From: Intoshia linei
Lineage: Eukaryota > Orthonectida > Rhopaluridae
Direction: 5' to 3'
Assembly (NCBI GenBank): GCA_001642005.1
Contig: LWCA01000001.1
Span: forward strand, 62,001-126,000
DNA: 64,000 bases
The notes below the pieces were generated by a model. It saw nothing but the letters and a program-made list of their open reading frames with translations. It did not search any database and had not been told where the DNA came from. Numbering within the stretch: the first letter of the stretch is position 1; the number at the start of each line of letters is the position of its first letter. The position numbers and the translations under genes are program-made. Positions 11,101-22,583 of the stretch are shown here, one piece after another.

Positions 11101-12214
11101 GTTAAAATTACACTATAAATGATCAGGACTTTGGCTCGATATTTGCTCGGTAAATATTCTGAAATGAGAGTAAAACTAAACGTAAAATTAAAAACATACT
11201 ATTGGCAAAATTACGATTGAATAGCCCCGCCAAAAGCGAATCCTACTATTCCTCTCAGAATCAGCATCCAATAATAATTTGGACTAAATGCCGTGCCAAT
11301 ACCGAAATACAAAATCCAGATGGACGAAACAAACATGGTCTATTTATAAATTATCAAATGTAAAATTTAAAAGCTTACAATAAGTCTACCATATTTATCG
11401 GAAATTGTTCCCCACAAAAAAGATCCAGAGAACATTCCCACAAATACTATCTAAACTGTAGTTTAATTGTTACCAATACTTTTCATAAATTAAAAAAATA
11501 TACTGTAGTAATAAACGCGACTTGAACTTCAGTTAATTTAAAATCACAACGAAGTGCAGGCGAAAGTACCGACAGCAAAAGCATTTCCAATGCATCAGTT
11601 GCCTAAAAAACATGAATTTGTATTATCCTAAAATTACCGAAAATAAACCACAAACAAAAATTAACCACAATTGAAATTTTCCGAAACCAATATGTTCAAC
11701 GGCGTCTTCAACAGTGTATTCAATTTTAGAAGGGATTTGGTTGAATAAATTATCCGTTTCTTTAGCATCATCTGAATAAATTATTAAACTCTATATATGC
11801 ATTTTTACAGTTTCGTAAAGATTTATAACCGAAATTAGAATTTTGAGACATGTAAATGTATAATAAATAATAATTACAATTGTAAGGAAACTACAACATT
11901 TGTTACATATAACCTAGATAGAGGTGAATCATGGAGAACAAAGTTACCTAGACTAATGTTCACTAAGACATATCTATTAAAGATATACAAGTTATTCAAA
12001 TATATTATTATACATTATTGAGTACACTGTACAATATGCATCATTCAATATTTCAATTAGATAACATTCATTACGTAGCGACATTATGATAAATTAACAA
12101 CACATATCTAATGTATATAATACTCCAATTACCCATTGTGTCCATTAAACTGGAATTATCGAGAATCTCCACGCGAGGCTCATTATTATCTACCAACTTT
12201 GAATAACTATCCAT
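5117..12214 (-). CDS. SVOP: SVOP-like major facilitator transporter
   Basis: SVOP and SVOPL are 12-helix organic-ion-type MFS transporters related to SV2. Fourteen exons: 12133-12214, 11638-11771, 11504-11602, 11379-11450, 11215-11339, 11112-11175, 10942-11067, 10760-10888, 5860-6010, 5718-5825, 5460-5653, 5321-5410, 5165-5278 and a four-codon 5117-5128. All phases agree, about 499 residues (vertebrate SVOP 548). Diagnostic matches in order: [34 protein letters not shown] motif [82 protein letters not shown], second motif [27 protein letters not shown]. If the last 34-nt intron is not used, the protein instead ends at TAG 5129-5131. Intron 6011-10759 is a 4.7-kb transposon-filled insertion; most other introns are 34-64 nt. 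Substrate unknown. Confidence 0.92.
7080..7400. repeat. Degenerate 28-31 bp minisatellite, copy 2
   Basis: Units such as AAAAAATCCAATTTTAGCAA followed by TGCTTAAG repeat with heavy divergence. This is the same unit as at 770-1040. It lies in the large intron of the SVOP-like gene. Confidence 0.55.
7885..7915. repeat. Perfect 14-bp palindrome with 3-nt loop
   Basis: ATATTCAGATATAT and its exact reverse complement flank TCA. It lies in the SVOP-like intron next to AT-rich repeat sequence. It is probably part of a repeat end; no function is inferred. Confidence 0.7.
8041..8647 (-). pseudogene. Decayed hAT transposase, internally deleted
   Basis: On the minus strand a zinc-finger-like N-terminus ([19 protein letters not shown], ending in a KKH) is followed by [15 protein letters not shown]. 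The latter resembles the conserved AF-x-x-A-x-IP-x-x-KLxNP segment of CGGBP1-type hAT proteins. After an in-frame stop, further reading gives a hAT dimerisation tail ([18 protein letters not shown]). The catalytic middle is missing and stops interrupt the frame, so it is a relic. It lies in the SVOP-like intron. Confidence 0.6.
9340..10093 (+). mobile_element. Internally deleted hAT element with TIRs and TSD
   Basis: Ends are TAGTGTTGGCAA and TTGCCAATACTA, reverse complements at 11 of 12 positions, as in hAT termini. They are flanked by ATTGATAT (9332-9339) and GTTGATAT (10094-10101), an 8-bp duplication matching at 7 of 8. Inside, 9449-9673 encodes a BED-finger-like start ([20 protein letters not shown]) and 9724-9987 a good hAT C-terminal dimerisation domain ([12 protein letters not shown]...[20 protein letters not shown]). 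The catalytic core between them is deleted, so the 754-bp element is non-autonomous. It sits inside an older interspersed repeat that resumes on each side. Confidence 0.8.
9449..9987 (+). pseudogene. hAT transposase remnant: BED finger and dimerisation domain, core missing
   Basis: Two short reading frames lie inside the hAT element. The first (74 codons) keeps a Cys at YTKCYK and His at YHVKH, a degraded BED zinc finger. The second (87 codons) keeps the family's conserved [10 protein letters not shown] and NALVFLK motifs. A stop and a deletion of several hundred codons separate them. No catalytic D-D-E residues can be placed. Confidence 0.7.
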
Positions 12215-14524
12215 TTTTTGTTTAAATTATTAAAACAAGTTATTTCAAACGTTTAAAGTTAAATACATTTTATTTCCTAAAATCAATATAAAGTTTATAT
12301 AAACGTAATATTGCATCTATGGATATTAATATTTATGTAATTAATAATTTCATTATTTCTAATATAACATTTTTATTGCAAAATTATTGAATTCTTACCA
12401 AATTATCAATTGAAATAAATTCTTAGTCTAAGCTATTTTTAAAATTTTTTGATAAAGTGTATTACAATCCGCCTGGATTGAAGAATTGGATAAGGAAAAA
12501 ATTACAGGTGGTATTGTTGTATTCTGTTAACACACACAAAAAAATTTCAATCTGAATAAGTGACGATTTCACGGTCAAAAAAGCATTTTAGTATTATAAT
12601 AATACATACCTTGTAAATACCTTAAATTCCAGAAAAAATATAATTTTAAATAAACCTGTATATTTAGTATCTGTTTTTGATGAGTAAAAAATATCAATTT
12701 TGTATCAATAATTAACGGAATCAGCACTTTAGAAACATATTTCAGATGAATTTTACCATTATTGAAAATCGTTGCAATAAATATATAAAAAATAATAACA
12801 ACGTTGTAGTTTTATTAATGCGTTGCTGTCGTTTTAATTTACATTTTAAAGAAAATGTTTTGAAAATGAGAATTTGAACTTGAAACATTGCGTTAGAAAT
12901 AAAAAAAATCCGAAGGAATCAATTATATAGATTTCCACCATATTTCTTCATTGGAAAGGTAATAGACATTCAATAAACATTTTTTTAAATTGTAGGATGA
13001 TTTCTACGGTTCAAATTTTGTATTTATATCAACTGGAATAAGCTGTGTCAGAATAAATTTTTTTTAATTGTACGACCGTATTTGACGATACTGTAATTAT
13101 TTCAAATTTCTTGTTTTATTAACATAAGTATTGTAAAATAATATAATAAAAAAATTAATACTAAAGTGCTTTTTGACCATGACGGCGTCACTTAATTAGA
13201 TTGAAATTTTTTGTGCATTTATTGGATATAACTATATCATCCGTAATTTTTTAACAATTCTAGGGTTTTTTCATTTAAAAAAAAGGGTAATCTGGGTTTT
13301 TGACCGACGTGAAAATTACTTTTTTAAGATTACCATTTATGATAATGGTTATGAACTTAAAAACCATTCCAGAATTTATGTTGTATAAAATTATAAAACT
13401 TTTTTAATTTTTATAAAAAAGGTAATTTTAAGTTTATGTAAAAAGTATCACTAAAAAAATGTCATCATAAAATTGTTTTTAAAATTCTCTACACAAATGT
13501 TAAAAATATAAAATTAAGCGGGAATAATTCAAATTAAATTAAAAGATAATGTGAAATGACGTGGTGAAATAAGTTTGGGAACCACTCCATCACCTGAGAT
13601 GAATGATAGAAGAAAACACTATGTATGACAGTTATTTAAAATTTTCTGGTATTCATATTTTTCCGTAACAATGATTGCTCTCAAGACCATACACTCATTG
13701 TGTAATAAATTAAAAAGTAGGTCCTTGACGAAGCTAGTTGATGTTTGTACGAAGTATTAATTAATATCGCGCTAAAACACATTAAAGATATATTTTACAA
13801 ATTGAATTTAATCAGACATTAATTATCGATTAAAACCCACCTCTAAATAGAAATCATATCATTAAATACGATTCGAACCAATGATTGTCTTTATTACCAA
13901 ATGTAAAACAATCAATAAATCTTTTATAAAAACACATTAATTTTTATACTCATTTTGAGTTAATATGAGTTAACAAACAAATATTGCACAAATCAATAAA
14001 AAGTATATTAATTATGTAATTCAAATATAAATAAAGTATATTTATTGATTAAATATATTTGATTATTCCATCGTTCCACCCTGAGCCTCAATTAAAATGT
14101 CAATAAATTAAACAACAATACCCTCGAAATTAATAACATTACATTTTTACACAGAATAGGTTAACACGGTCATATTTTTGGTTAAATAAATTAGTACAAT
14201 ATTTAAGATTATATTGGTTTATTGGAACAGTAAAGATATATAATCAATACCTTTCATTAAATCATCCTAATTGCAAAAATGAAACTATCAATTCGTACCT
14301 CTGTCCTAAATATGATTCAGTTATACTGCTCTAAAATGTACACATTTAAAACAATATTAATTGATATGTGGTTGGTATATCTCATATTTTAGATTGCATA
14401 CTGGTATAATCATATACAAAAGTGAGTGTCTGTTTTATATTAATTAATATTTACTATGTATTGAAGAATTATATATAAATATATATTTTATAGTTGACTA
14501 GTATAAAATCATTATTCACAAAAT
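12215..14524. other. Intergenic, diverged interspersed repeats
   Basis: No exon recognised. About 12480-13450 holds copies of the hairpin-family internal modules in both orientations (for example AATAAGTGACGATTTCACGG and GGGTAATCTGGGTTTTTGACC). A fragment ending TTTGGGAACCACTCC (about 13576-13590) is one end of a hAT-type MITE. A hairpin end lies at 13721-13765. 13770-14524 is featureless AT-rich DNA leading to the RGS gene. Confidence 0.5.
13721..13765 (+). mobile_element. Helitron-like hairpin end
   Basis: GTCCTTGACGAAGCTAGTTG followed by ATGTTTGTACGAAGTA is the conserved 3'-terminal segment of the hairpin family in plus orientation. The last bases are worn and no clear CTAG remains. Confidence 0.45.
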
Positions 14525-17500
14525 ATGGAGAATGCTCCACATCTGTTACTTTTATGTGAAAACTTAAGTTCTGATTCTGGATTTTCTGAAAATATAAACG
14601 ATAATTCACGCATCAAAAAAGATTCCATATTTTTGATTGAATACAAAGAAAAGAAAAATATATTGGCAAAGTCAATAAAACTAAAAAAATATGAAATTAT
14701 AAAGGATGCATCGAAAAATACATTGAACCATAGTTTCTCAAACAATGCTACTAATAATTCAAATATAAATATTATGGATAATGTGAATATTACATCTTCA
14801 GTCAATTCTTCCAAATCTGGAAAGTTTACTAGAAACACTTTCAAGTTATGTAATATTCCTGTTTCTCATTATCAATTAAAAAATACTCCATCAAATAAAA
14901 AAAAAAGATGGAAAAAGTGTAAATCTAATGAAAGTTTACACAGTTTAGATGTGGCATCTAATCAAAACACTACAATCTCTTGTTTATCTTGCTGTTTTAC
15001 ATCTGCAATGTAATATTAATTAACTTTTTATAATACACTAGCTTAGCTGTTTTGTACTAAGTACAAACAGCACCCAGTTCTACCGAGGGCGATTTATCTA
15101 AATTTAACATTAAAAATTTAAATTCTAACATGATTCATTAACAATTTAATAAAAATTAAAAATACCAATTATGTATCAATAATTAACGGAAGCAGCAGTT
15201 TAAAAACATATTTCGGATAAAATATACTAACATATAAATTTGTAAATACAAAAATAAAAATAAAGTTGTAATTTTAGTTGCTGTAGTTTTAAAATTAATT
15301 TCGTTAAATTTTTATAAAACTGAGTATTTGAGAATGAAAAATTGGGTAGCAATGAAAAAAAATCCGAAGGAATGAATTATATAAATTTTCACCCATATTT
15401 CTTTATTAGAAATGTGTAGACGTTCAATGCACATTTTTTTGAAATTGTAGATTTACATTTTCATTTTTGATTTTTAATTGATTTATTTGAAAAATATTGG
15501 TTGAATATATTAAAAGTATTTTTCACCGAGAATGCGTAGATTTCTCGGGTTCAAATTTTGTATTTATATCAACTTGAATAAGCTGTATCAGAATAATCTT
15601 TTTTTTAATTGTGGGACAGTTAATTATTTAACATTTTTTTTTTAATAAAATAGTTTCGAAACAAAAAAATATGCCTACAAATTGTACTAAAGTGCAAAAA
15701 AATGCTTTTTTGACCTTGAAGGCGTCACTTATTCAGATTGAAATTTTGTATGTGTGTTAACAAAATACAACTGTACCACCTGTAAATTTTTTACATTCTA
15801 GGACTGTTTTCATTTAAAAAAAAATGGTAATTTGGGGTTTTGGCTCTGAAGATATATTTTTATTAAAATTAAATTTATGATAATTATATTATAATATTGA
15901 TAATTTTAAAATCTGTATCAGAGTACATTTTTTTAAATTTTCGAACTGGTTTGATTTTCAAAAAAAAGGGATATTTGGGTTTTTGACCCGTAAGATGTGA
16001 ATTTCGGAGGTTCACATTAATCTTACTTGTATACTCGTAATATTGAAATGACGATAACACACAGACAAATAAAACGTTTTATATAAATAAGAATATATGA
16101 GGAATTCAAATACTTTATTTTCGATAAAGCTCAGGAATAAAAATTAGGGTTTATTACGGTGAGATCTTTACAATCTGAAACCTAGATTATTCTGGAAGGT
16201 TTAAGAAGAGTTCATAATTACCAATTCTGAAAACTAATTATATATAATCCATATATTATTTTATATACGTATATACGTTAATTAATATCCAGACGGATGA
16301 ATTTTCATTTTTTTTTGGAAATTAAGCAGTTATTAAATAATTATTGAATAGCCTTTAATTATAATTAAGCGTTTGTATTATTTAAATTTTAGAATGTTTG
16401 TTAATTAAGTTAATGTAATTAATGAAACCACGTTTTTGATTTTTCATATTATAATAATTATAATTAATCAATGATGATTTAATGACGGCTCAAAATTAAA
16501 TATTTCCTTTTTTTACGGAATTTCTAAAAAACATAAAAAAATAGAATTTGAGCACTCGGTCGCATGAAAATATTAAGTGGGCAGTGCGGCCCGCGAGCCA
16601 CATGTTGGACATTCCTGTTTTCATTATATAAAATTAGATGTCTGTGTTTTTATTTGTGTCTGTTTATCTATGTTATCGTTTATTTAAAAAATTAAAAGTC
16701 GTAGTATTTTAAAAACTTATTTTTAATACAGTTTTCCCAGAACGTGTTTATAAGTTTATAAGAATTTTTTAGTTTCCTAATTTGAGTCCTTTCAGGATCA
16801 AAAACCCAATTTTCTCGTTTTTTTAAAAAATATATCAACCCTAAAATTTAATAAAACATTCATTCTGAGAAGCGTTTTAAAATGATTAACATTGTCGTAA
16901 ATTTTAGCCTCAAAAACGCACACATTCATGGTCAAAACCACAATTATGTATGCACATGTAAAGGATTTGAATACAAAATATATAATAGAAAAATTCAAAA
17001 ACATCAACCCTCCTTTCTTTGCATTCGTTCATTTTTTGATTTATTACAAGTTAATCATTATATAGTAATTTTACACATTTTTGAATTCATTATTTTGAAA
17101 AAATGCGTTTTAAGACAATAAATAACATTAATTGAATCTATTCAATTAAATTTTATTTCGAAATCATGTTTAGCGTATTGATTATTTCAGATGAATTACG
17201 AGTTGTAATTTGCTAGTCAAATATTTTCTAATGTATACCATACTTAGAGTTGTGAATTTTGTTTAAATTAAGGACAGTAAGCATTCATTTATTTATCAAG
17301 TTAAAACTGATAAAGCCGTCTGAAAAAAACTGATTTAATCATTTATGTCTATTTAGAAAAAAACCAATAGAAAAATCCGAAAGTTTGAATGATAAAATTA
17401 AAAACAAATCAGATCACATTTACCATAGCATGTATTTATTTTTATTTTAAAAAGCTTTAATTGAAAATATAGGCCCAATTTTACTAAAAATGTGGAATCA

Positions 17501-18830
17501 TGGAAACGTTGTTTGGAAAATATTTTAGTAGATGCAAGTAATTATTTTGTATTTAAATATAGAAAAAAAATTAAATTTAGTATATTCTTTTATTTTTATA
17601 TTATTTATTTAATTTGCCGTAAATTACCCTAAACAAAAATTTTAGTTTTCTATATTAATCTATTTATAAAATTATATAATATAATTAAATTTTTAGTTGG
17701 AATCAATTTATTCAGAAAATATTTAGAATCTGAATATAGTGATGAAAATTTACACTTTTATCTTGCTGTAGAACAATTTAAACGTGTGGATGAAGTACAT
17801 ATTCCCAAAATGGCTAATAAAATATTTAATCAATTTATTTCTGTTCTGTCGGAACGAGAGGTTTAATTATACTCTCTTATATATTAATCTGTGTCGTCAT
17901 TTAAATTTTAAACCATAAAAAAATCATCGGGAAGGTGAAATGTTTTATTGCGAGCACGGTGTGGTGATTGCAATTTGATAATTCTTAAAAAATCAATCAC
18001 CTTTTGCATATTAAAATAATAAAGTATTTGAACTTTTATTATTTATGAAATTCATGTTATTTGTGACTATTTTTAGGGCTGTAACTATATTTTAAGTTTT
18101 TTTAAGAGTACGCCATCATTATCCATAATATATTAAAAAATCGGACCTCGTCAGAGCTAGCTGTTGTAACTAGCTAATATGAAATAAAAGAGATGCAATA
18201 AATAATACATAAATTCCTAGAATTTATCAAAATATTTTTCTAATACAGTTTATTCTTGTTGACCCAGAGAAAAAATGCCAATCTCAGAAATCAGCATATC
18301 CCCGTTAAAAACGAATTTTAATATACATTTAATGTATTATCATTATTATTATGAACCAAAATTTTTAATTTATAAAGCTAGGATTATTTCTTGTTATTTA
18401 TTTTAACTGAAAATTTGGGTAAATTTTGGTTAAATCGAAGTATTCAATTTCATTTTTTGGTTAGTAACATTAAAATTTTTATATATGAAAACGCGCACCC
18501 TCGGCAGAGCTGGCTAATACTTGTACAAAGTACATATCAGCCAAGCCAGTAATACTAAAGATTTATTTAATTTGATATAATAACGCTATCATCAAAAACT
18601 ATTTTAATTATATACCATATCTAATTAAACATGAATAGATTAGCGTGGATGCTAAATGTAGAAACGAAATTAATGAATCATTGACAAATCCAACTCGAGA
18701 AATGTACAATAATTGCCAATTACAAGTATTAATGTTAATGAAAAGAGACAGCTATATGAGATTTTTAAATTCAAGCATATTTTTTGATTTTATCAGACAC
18801 CAAATTTCAATAAAAAAAAATAATGGATAA
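14525..18830 (+). CDS. RGS domain protein with N-terminal cysteine cluster (RZ-like)
   Basis: RGS proteins speed GTP hydrolysis on G-alpha subunits. Four exons: 14525-15009, 17473-17537, 17697-17860 and 18639-18830, in phase, 301 residues. Residues 1-160 are Ser/Asn/Lys-rich and end in SCLSCCFTSAM, a short cysteine cluster placed like the palmitoylated cysteine string of RGS17/19/20. The RGS domain follows (about 170-290): VESWKRCLENILVD, LFRKYLESEYSDENLHFYLA, FISVLSEREISVDAKCRNEI, NPTREMYNNCQLQVLMLMKR and DSYMRFLNS. These match the RZ subfamily helices (family YISILSPKEVSLDSRVREVI, DAQLQIYTLMHRDSYPRFMNS). The LAVEQFK piece is also R7-like, but no DEP or GGL domain is seen. Intron 1 (2.5 kb) holds a Helitron-like element that begins 28 bp after exon 1; introns 2 and 3 are 159 and 778 nt. 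Confidence 0.92.
15038..16100 (-). mobile_element. Helitron-like element, about 1.06 kb
   Basis: Plus-strand 15038 starts CTAGCTTAGCTGTTTTGTACTAAGTACAAACAGCACCCAG; on the minus strand this is the hairpin plus CTAG, followed by T. Internal modules follow (AAGGCGTCACTTATTCAGATT, GGGTAATTTGGGG type). At about 16060-16096 ACGATAACACACAGACAAAT and TTTTATATAAATAAGAATAT resemble the reversed 5' terminus seen at 45.09 kb. It lies in intron 1 of the RGS gene and has no coding capacity. Confidence 0.55.
18145..18178 (+). mobile_element. Helitron-like hairpin end, shortened
   Basis: GACCTCGTCAGAGCTAGCTG followed by TTGTAACTAGCTAAT has the family's CTCGxCAGAGCTAGCTG lead-in, but most of the hairpin is deleted. 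It lies in intron 3 of the RGS gene. Confidence 0.4.
18497..18550 (+). mobile_element. Helitron-like hairpin end
   Basis: The lead-in CCCTCGGCAGAGCTGGCTAA is followed by the hairpin TTGTACAAAGTACATA and the end CAAGCCAGT. It lies 89 bp before the last RGS exon. Confidence 0.55.
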
Positions 18831-19435
18831 TTATTTTATTATTGTACTATTAAATTTTAAAATTATGCCTTCACATTTACAATGTGGATTATTGTAAGTG
18901 TATCAACAATTATTTCTACATTTTCAAGGGTTTCAAAGATGTTTTGAATAATTAAATTAATTAATTTAATGTACAATTAAGAATGTTATGGATCAATAAA
19001 TATTGTTTTGATTTTAACCATAAACAATTTAGATTCCAAGATTAAATATGAAAGATTGGTCCCTACAAACCTAACTTAAGACTGAATAACTATGGAACCA
19101 ACGAATATAAAAAATAACCTTATAATACACCAAAAAATGTTTTTAAATACCATTATATCTGAATTATATAGATTCAAATTTGAAATTTTTAATGATAAAA
19201 TAAGTATATGCACACTTCAAACCAAGTTAAGACTGAAAAACTAAGGACAAATAAAAACGGTCCATTTTAGTCATGTTTTGAAAATTTGATAAAATGAAAA
19301 ATCCAAATTTGCATAAAACTATTTGTTTATGTGTGTATCTGTCTATCTCACTGATTTCTAACCTTTTTCACCACAGCGCCCCGCAGCATCATAAAATAAT
19401 TCCACCGCCCCTTATTTTTTTTTGCTATACACTTA

Positions 19436-20950
19436 TCCTTACTTATATAATATGTCAGTGCTTTCCAATCCATTTTGGTTGGCGACACACATTTTAATCT
19501 GAAAACTTTTTGCGACACACCAATCTAAAAATATACTATTGATTCGTTGAAAAGAAATTTTTTCTAATAATTTTAAAATAAATATAAAATTACTGCTCCA
19601 CTATAGATAAAAAATAATTATATATGTAATTGTAATGAGATATAATAATTAATTTATTGGTATACAAAAATTATAAATTTAAGTTGTTTACAGAATCTAT
19701 TTGTAAAAGTGCGGTTGTTTAATTTGTGTAAATAAGAGTATAAAGTCAGATATGTACATAAGAGATATAGCAACGCTACAGTAATGTTATTAAAAAAAAT
19801 TACATTTGTTTTTCATTATTTCAAAAACGAATTATTATACATATTTTGAACGATATGAAAAAGTGTATTTGATAATTAATTTGATGTTTTATTTATTGAT
19901 TTTGACTGTAAGATGAATTTAATCAAATTTAGTGAAAAATAACGCTATTTTAGTTACATTTGAAAATCTTATTTATGCTATTTAGAACCAAAAATTTTAA
20001 AAAATAAATTAATTAAATTTTAAAAAGTTTGGCGACACACCGGTTGGAAAGCACTGTAATATTCTATGCAATATTTGTTTCTGTGTGTGTTATCGTTTAT
20101 TTCAATAACTACCAGTCTTATAATTTTATAAAGTCCACATTTCAAATACAGTTTTTTGTGGGAGTAATAATAAGATACATTTCAACCTCACAAACTCACA
20201 TCTTATGGGTCAAAAAGCTCATTTGTCCTTTTTTTTTGAAAATCAAACGAGTTGGAGAATTTAAAAAAATATATACGCTGATGCGGATTTAAAAATCATA
20301 AATATTATCATAAATTTAAAAAAATTATATCTTCAGAGCCAAAATTCCAAATTACCCTTTTTTTATGAAAAAAGCCCTAAAATTTAAAAAAATTTACAGG
20401 TGGTACAGTTTTATCCTGTTAACACACACAAATAATTTCAATTTGAATAAGTGACACCTTCACGGTCAAAAAAGCTTTTTAGTATTCATATTATTTTCCG
20501 AAATATTTTATTAAAACAAAAAATGTGAAATAATTAACTGTCCGAAAATTAAAAAAAAAGATTATTCTGATAGAGCTTATTCCAGTTAATATAAATACAA
20601 AATTTCAACCCGAGAAATCTACACATTCGAAATGAAAAATAATTTTTAATATACAATATTTATCAGTATTATCAACCAATATTTTTCAAATGTTTCGATT
20701 AAAATAAAAATTGAAAATGTAAATTGATCCTACAATTTTAAAAAAAATATACATTGAACGTCTACACATTTCCAATAAAGAAATATAGGTGAAAATGTAT
20801 ATAATTCATTTCTTTTGAATTTTATTCATTGCTACGCAATTATTAAATTTCAAATTCTCATTTTCAAAAAATTTTGTTTAAAATTTAAATTAAAACTACA
20901 ACGATTACTAAAAGTAATACAACTTTGTTATTATCATCTTTATATTTATT
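19436..20950 (+). mobile_element. Helitron-like element split by a MITE
   Basis: It starts TCCTTACTTATATAATATG after an A, the same 5' end as at 22155 and (reversed) 45094. It is broken at 19456-20056 by a MITE and resumes CTATGCAATATTTGTTTCTG then GTGTGTTATCGTTTATTTC. Internal modules continue to about 20950 (ACAGGTGGTACAG, GTGACACCTTCACGGTCAAA). No hairpin end remains, so the right side is truncated. Confidence 0.5.
19456..20056. mobile_element. hAT-type MITE, 601 bp
   Basis: The ends CAGTGCTTTCCAATCC and GGTTGGAAAGCACTG are near-perfect inverted repeats. Both are followed inward by GGCGACACAC or its complement. Flanks TAATATGT (19448-19455) and TAATATTC (20057-20064) match at 6 of 8, a plausible hAT duplication. 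The interior is non-coding and AT-rich. Confidence 0.72.
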
Positions 20951-21167
20951 GAAATCCAAAATCAAACATAACTGTAATTACATGAAAGTTTAAATTTTTA
21001 TTATCATTACATAATGACATAATTCATACTAAATAAATTATATATAGTCGATTAAAGAATACGTTTTTTAGTTCCGTTCAGATTTAACTAAAAATTAATT
21101 ATTATTAATTAATTTATTGCAATAATAAGTGTAAATTAAATTAAATGTGTTAAATTAGGGTTGCTGA

Positions 21168-21930
21168 TCATGGGGGAATTGGGCAAAATTTATCCACAGA
21201 AAAGCTATAGTATATTAGTAAATGATTATTTTGATTACGACAAATATCTTGCATCCAGTAACAGACTTGTGACATGACGCAACTTCCTCTATCATAATAT
21301 AAGTTACAGACTTCTAAAACAAAATATAGGTAAATATAAAAATAATTAATGTTGAATAACTTCATATAATTAAAATTTAAAATTGATTCATAGAACGGTT
21401 CGAATTTATGGAAAAATTTTATATATCAAAAATCTAAAATTTTTGAAAAATAACCAATTAATGAATGCCTTAAAATGTAGGTCTTATCTATTATGTGCAA
21501 TATAAAAATCTCAAATTGTTAGCGAAGCAAAATAAATAGAAGAATTATTAAACTTGGACTTATTTATTAAAAATTTTGAATATTTTTAAAAAAAATAATA
21601 AAAACAATATTTTAATTTTAACTGTAAATATAATAAATTTTTTTATTTTGAATGAAATTTTGCATTCAGTTTAGCTAAAGATTTAATCAAACCATTGATA
21701 ACCAAAAATAAATATATTACTTTGTGAACATGAACTAGTATTTGTATCCCAAGTGCAGTGATGACTAACCTTACAAGCCTGCGAATTTGGTAATTTATCA
21801 CAATCTAAATTGATATATCAGTATATGCAATATTTGGATAATGAAATGAATCAAACTTACGATTAGCCATTACCATATTGTAACACGACATTGATAAACA
21901 AAATACAAGGATATTTTTGAAAAAATACAT
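21168..21930 (-). CDS. Small secreted protein with two cysteine modules (unrecognised)
   Basis: I do not recognise this gene. Three exons join in phase: 21861-21930, 21721-21804 and 21168-21313, giving 99 residues ending in TGA. Donors are strong (CGTAAGT at exon 1) and acceptors are TTTAG. The N-terminus MYFFKNILVFCLSMSCYNMV reads as a signal peptide. Two modules follow with the same spacing. Module 1 is CDKLPNSQAC, KVSHH, CTWDTNTSSC. Module 2 is CNLYYDRGSC, VMSQV, CYWMQDIC. The shared pattern is C-x8-C-x5-C-x-W-x4-6-C, and each module lies in its own exon. A short tail ends FSVDKFCPIPP. The role is unknown; a disulfide-bonded extracellular or lumenal peptide is the natural reading. The last exon could splice on further, so the C-terminus is uncertain. 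Confidence 0.6.
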
Positions 21931-22082
21931 AACAATACGACAAAGATAATGAATAAAAAATTAAATTCAAGCAAAATTAATATATAAATAATTTGACGTT
22001 AAATAATATACAATTGTGAATAAATCATAGTGGTTTGTTTGTGTTATTAATTGTTTTATTGTAATAGTAGTATTATTATAAA

Positions 22083-22137
22083 CTAGCTTGACTGGTATGT
22101 ACTTCGTACAAACAAAAGCTAGCTCTTCAAGGTCCGG
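22083..22137 (-). mobile_element. Helitron-like hairpin end
   Basis: Plus-strand CTAGCTTGACTGGTATGTAC then TTCGTACAAAC carries the GTAC-TTC-GTAC hairpin and, on the minus strand, ends in CTAG followed by T. Only the terminal segment survives. A plus-oriented 5' end starts 18 bp later. Confidence 0.55.
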
Positions 22138-22154
22138 TTTTTTAATTGATTATA

Positions 22155-22445
22155 GACAATCCTTACTTATATAATATGCTACGCAATATTTGTTTGTGTA
22201 TGTGTGTGTTCCACTTTATTTCAATAACTACCAATGTTAGAATTTTATAAAGTCCACATTTCAGTTGCAGTTTTTTCCGGGGTGATAATAAGATACATTT
22301 CAACCTCACAAACTCACATCTTACGGATCAAAAACTTCAATTGTTTTTTTTTTGAAAATCAAACGAGTTGAAGCATTTAAAAAAATATATACGCTGATAC
22401 GGATTTTAAAATTATAAATTTAAATTTAAAAAAATTATATCTTCT
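22155..22445 (+). mobile_element. Helitron-like element, 5' portion
   Basis: It begins TCCTTACTTATATAATATGC after an A, then CTACGCAATATTTGTTTGTG. These are the same bases found reversed at 45.07-45.09 kb. It continues with the first internal module (CATTTCAGTTGCAGTTTTTT, AACCTCACAAACTCACATC) and stops near 22445. Confidence 0.5.
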
Positions 22446-22583
22446 ATTATTATACTCTTATATATTCTACTATTATTAATAATATATTATAATTATAATC
22501 GATAAAAAAAGGATTATTAACAAATGGAGTTTTGTTTTTTATTAACAAAAATATAAACAAAGAGTATAAACTGGAAAAAATAA

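Larger units (their letters stand above)
18831..21167. other. Intergenic; MITE and Helitron-like sequence
   Basis: 18831-19430 shows no gene; short ORFs there lack splice or family support. 19436-20950 is a plus-oriented Helitron-like copy interrupted by a hAT MITE (separate entries). 20951-21167 is AT-rich spacer at the 3' end of the small secreted-protein gene. Confidence 0.5.

Noticed and set aside
11215-11230. Apparent frameshift or stop in the SVOP-like gene after AIQS
   Set aside because: A 39-nt GT-AG intron (11176-11214) restores the frame and yields [16 protein letters not shown], matching the family.
14512-14844. 110-codon minus-strand open frame
   Set aside because: Antisense of RGS exon 1, no splice or family support, Phe-rich as expected of a shadow.
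16798-17121. Overlapping open frames on both strands at 16.8-17.1 kb
   Set aside because: They lie in hairpin-family modules and hold no recognisable domain.
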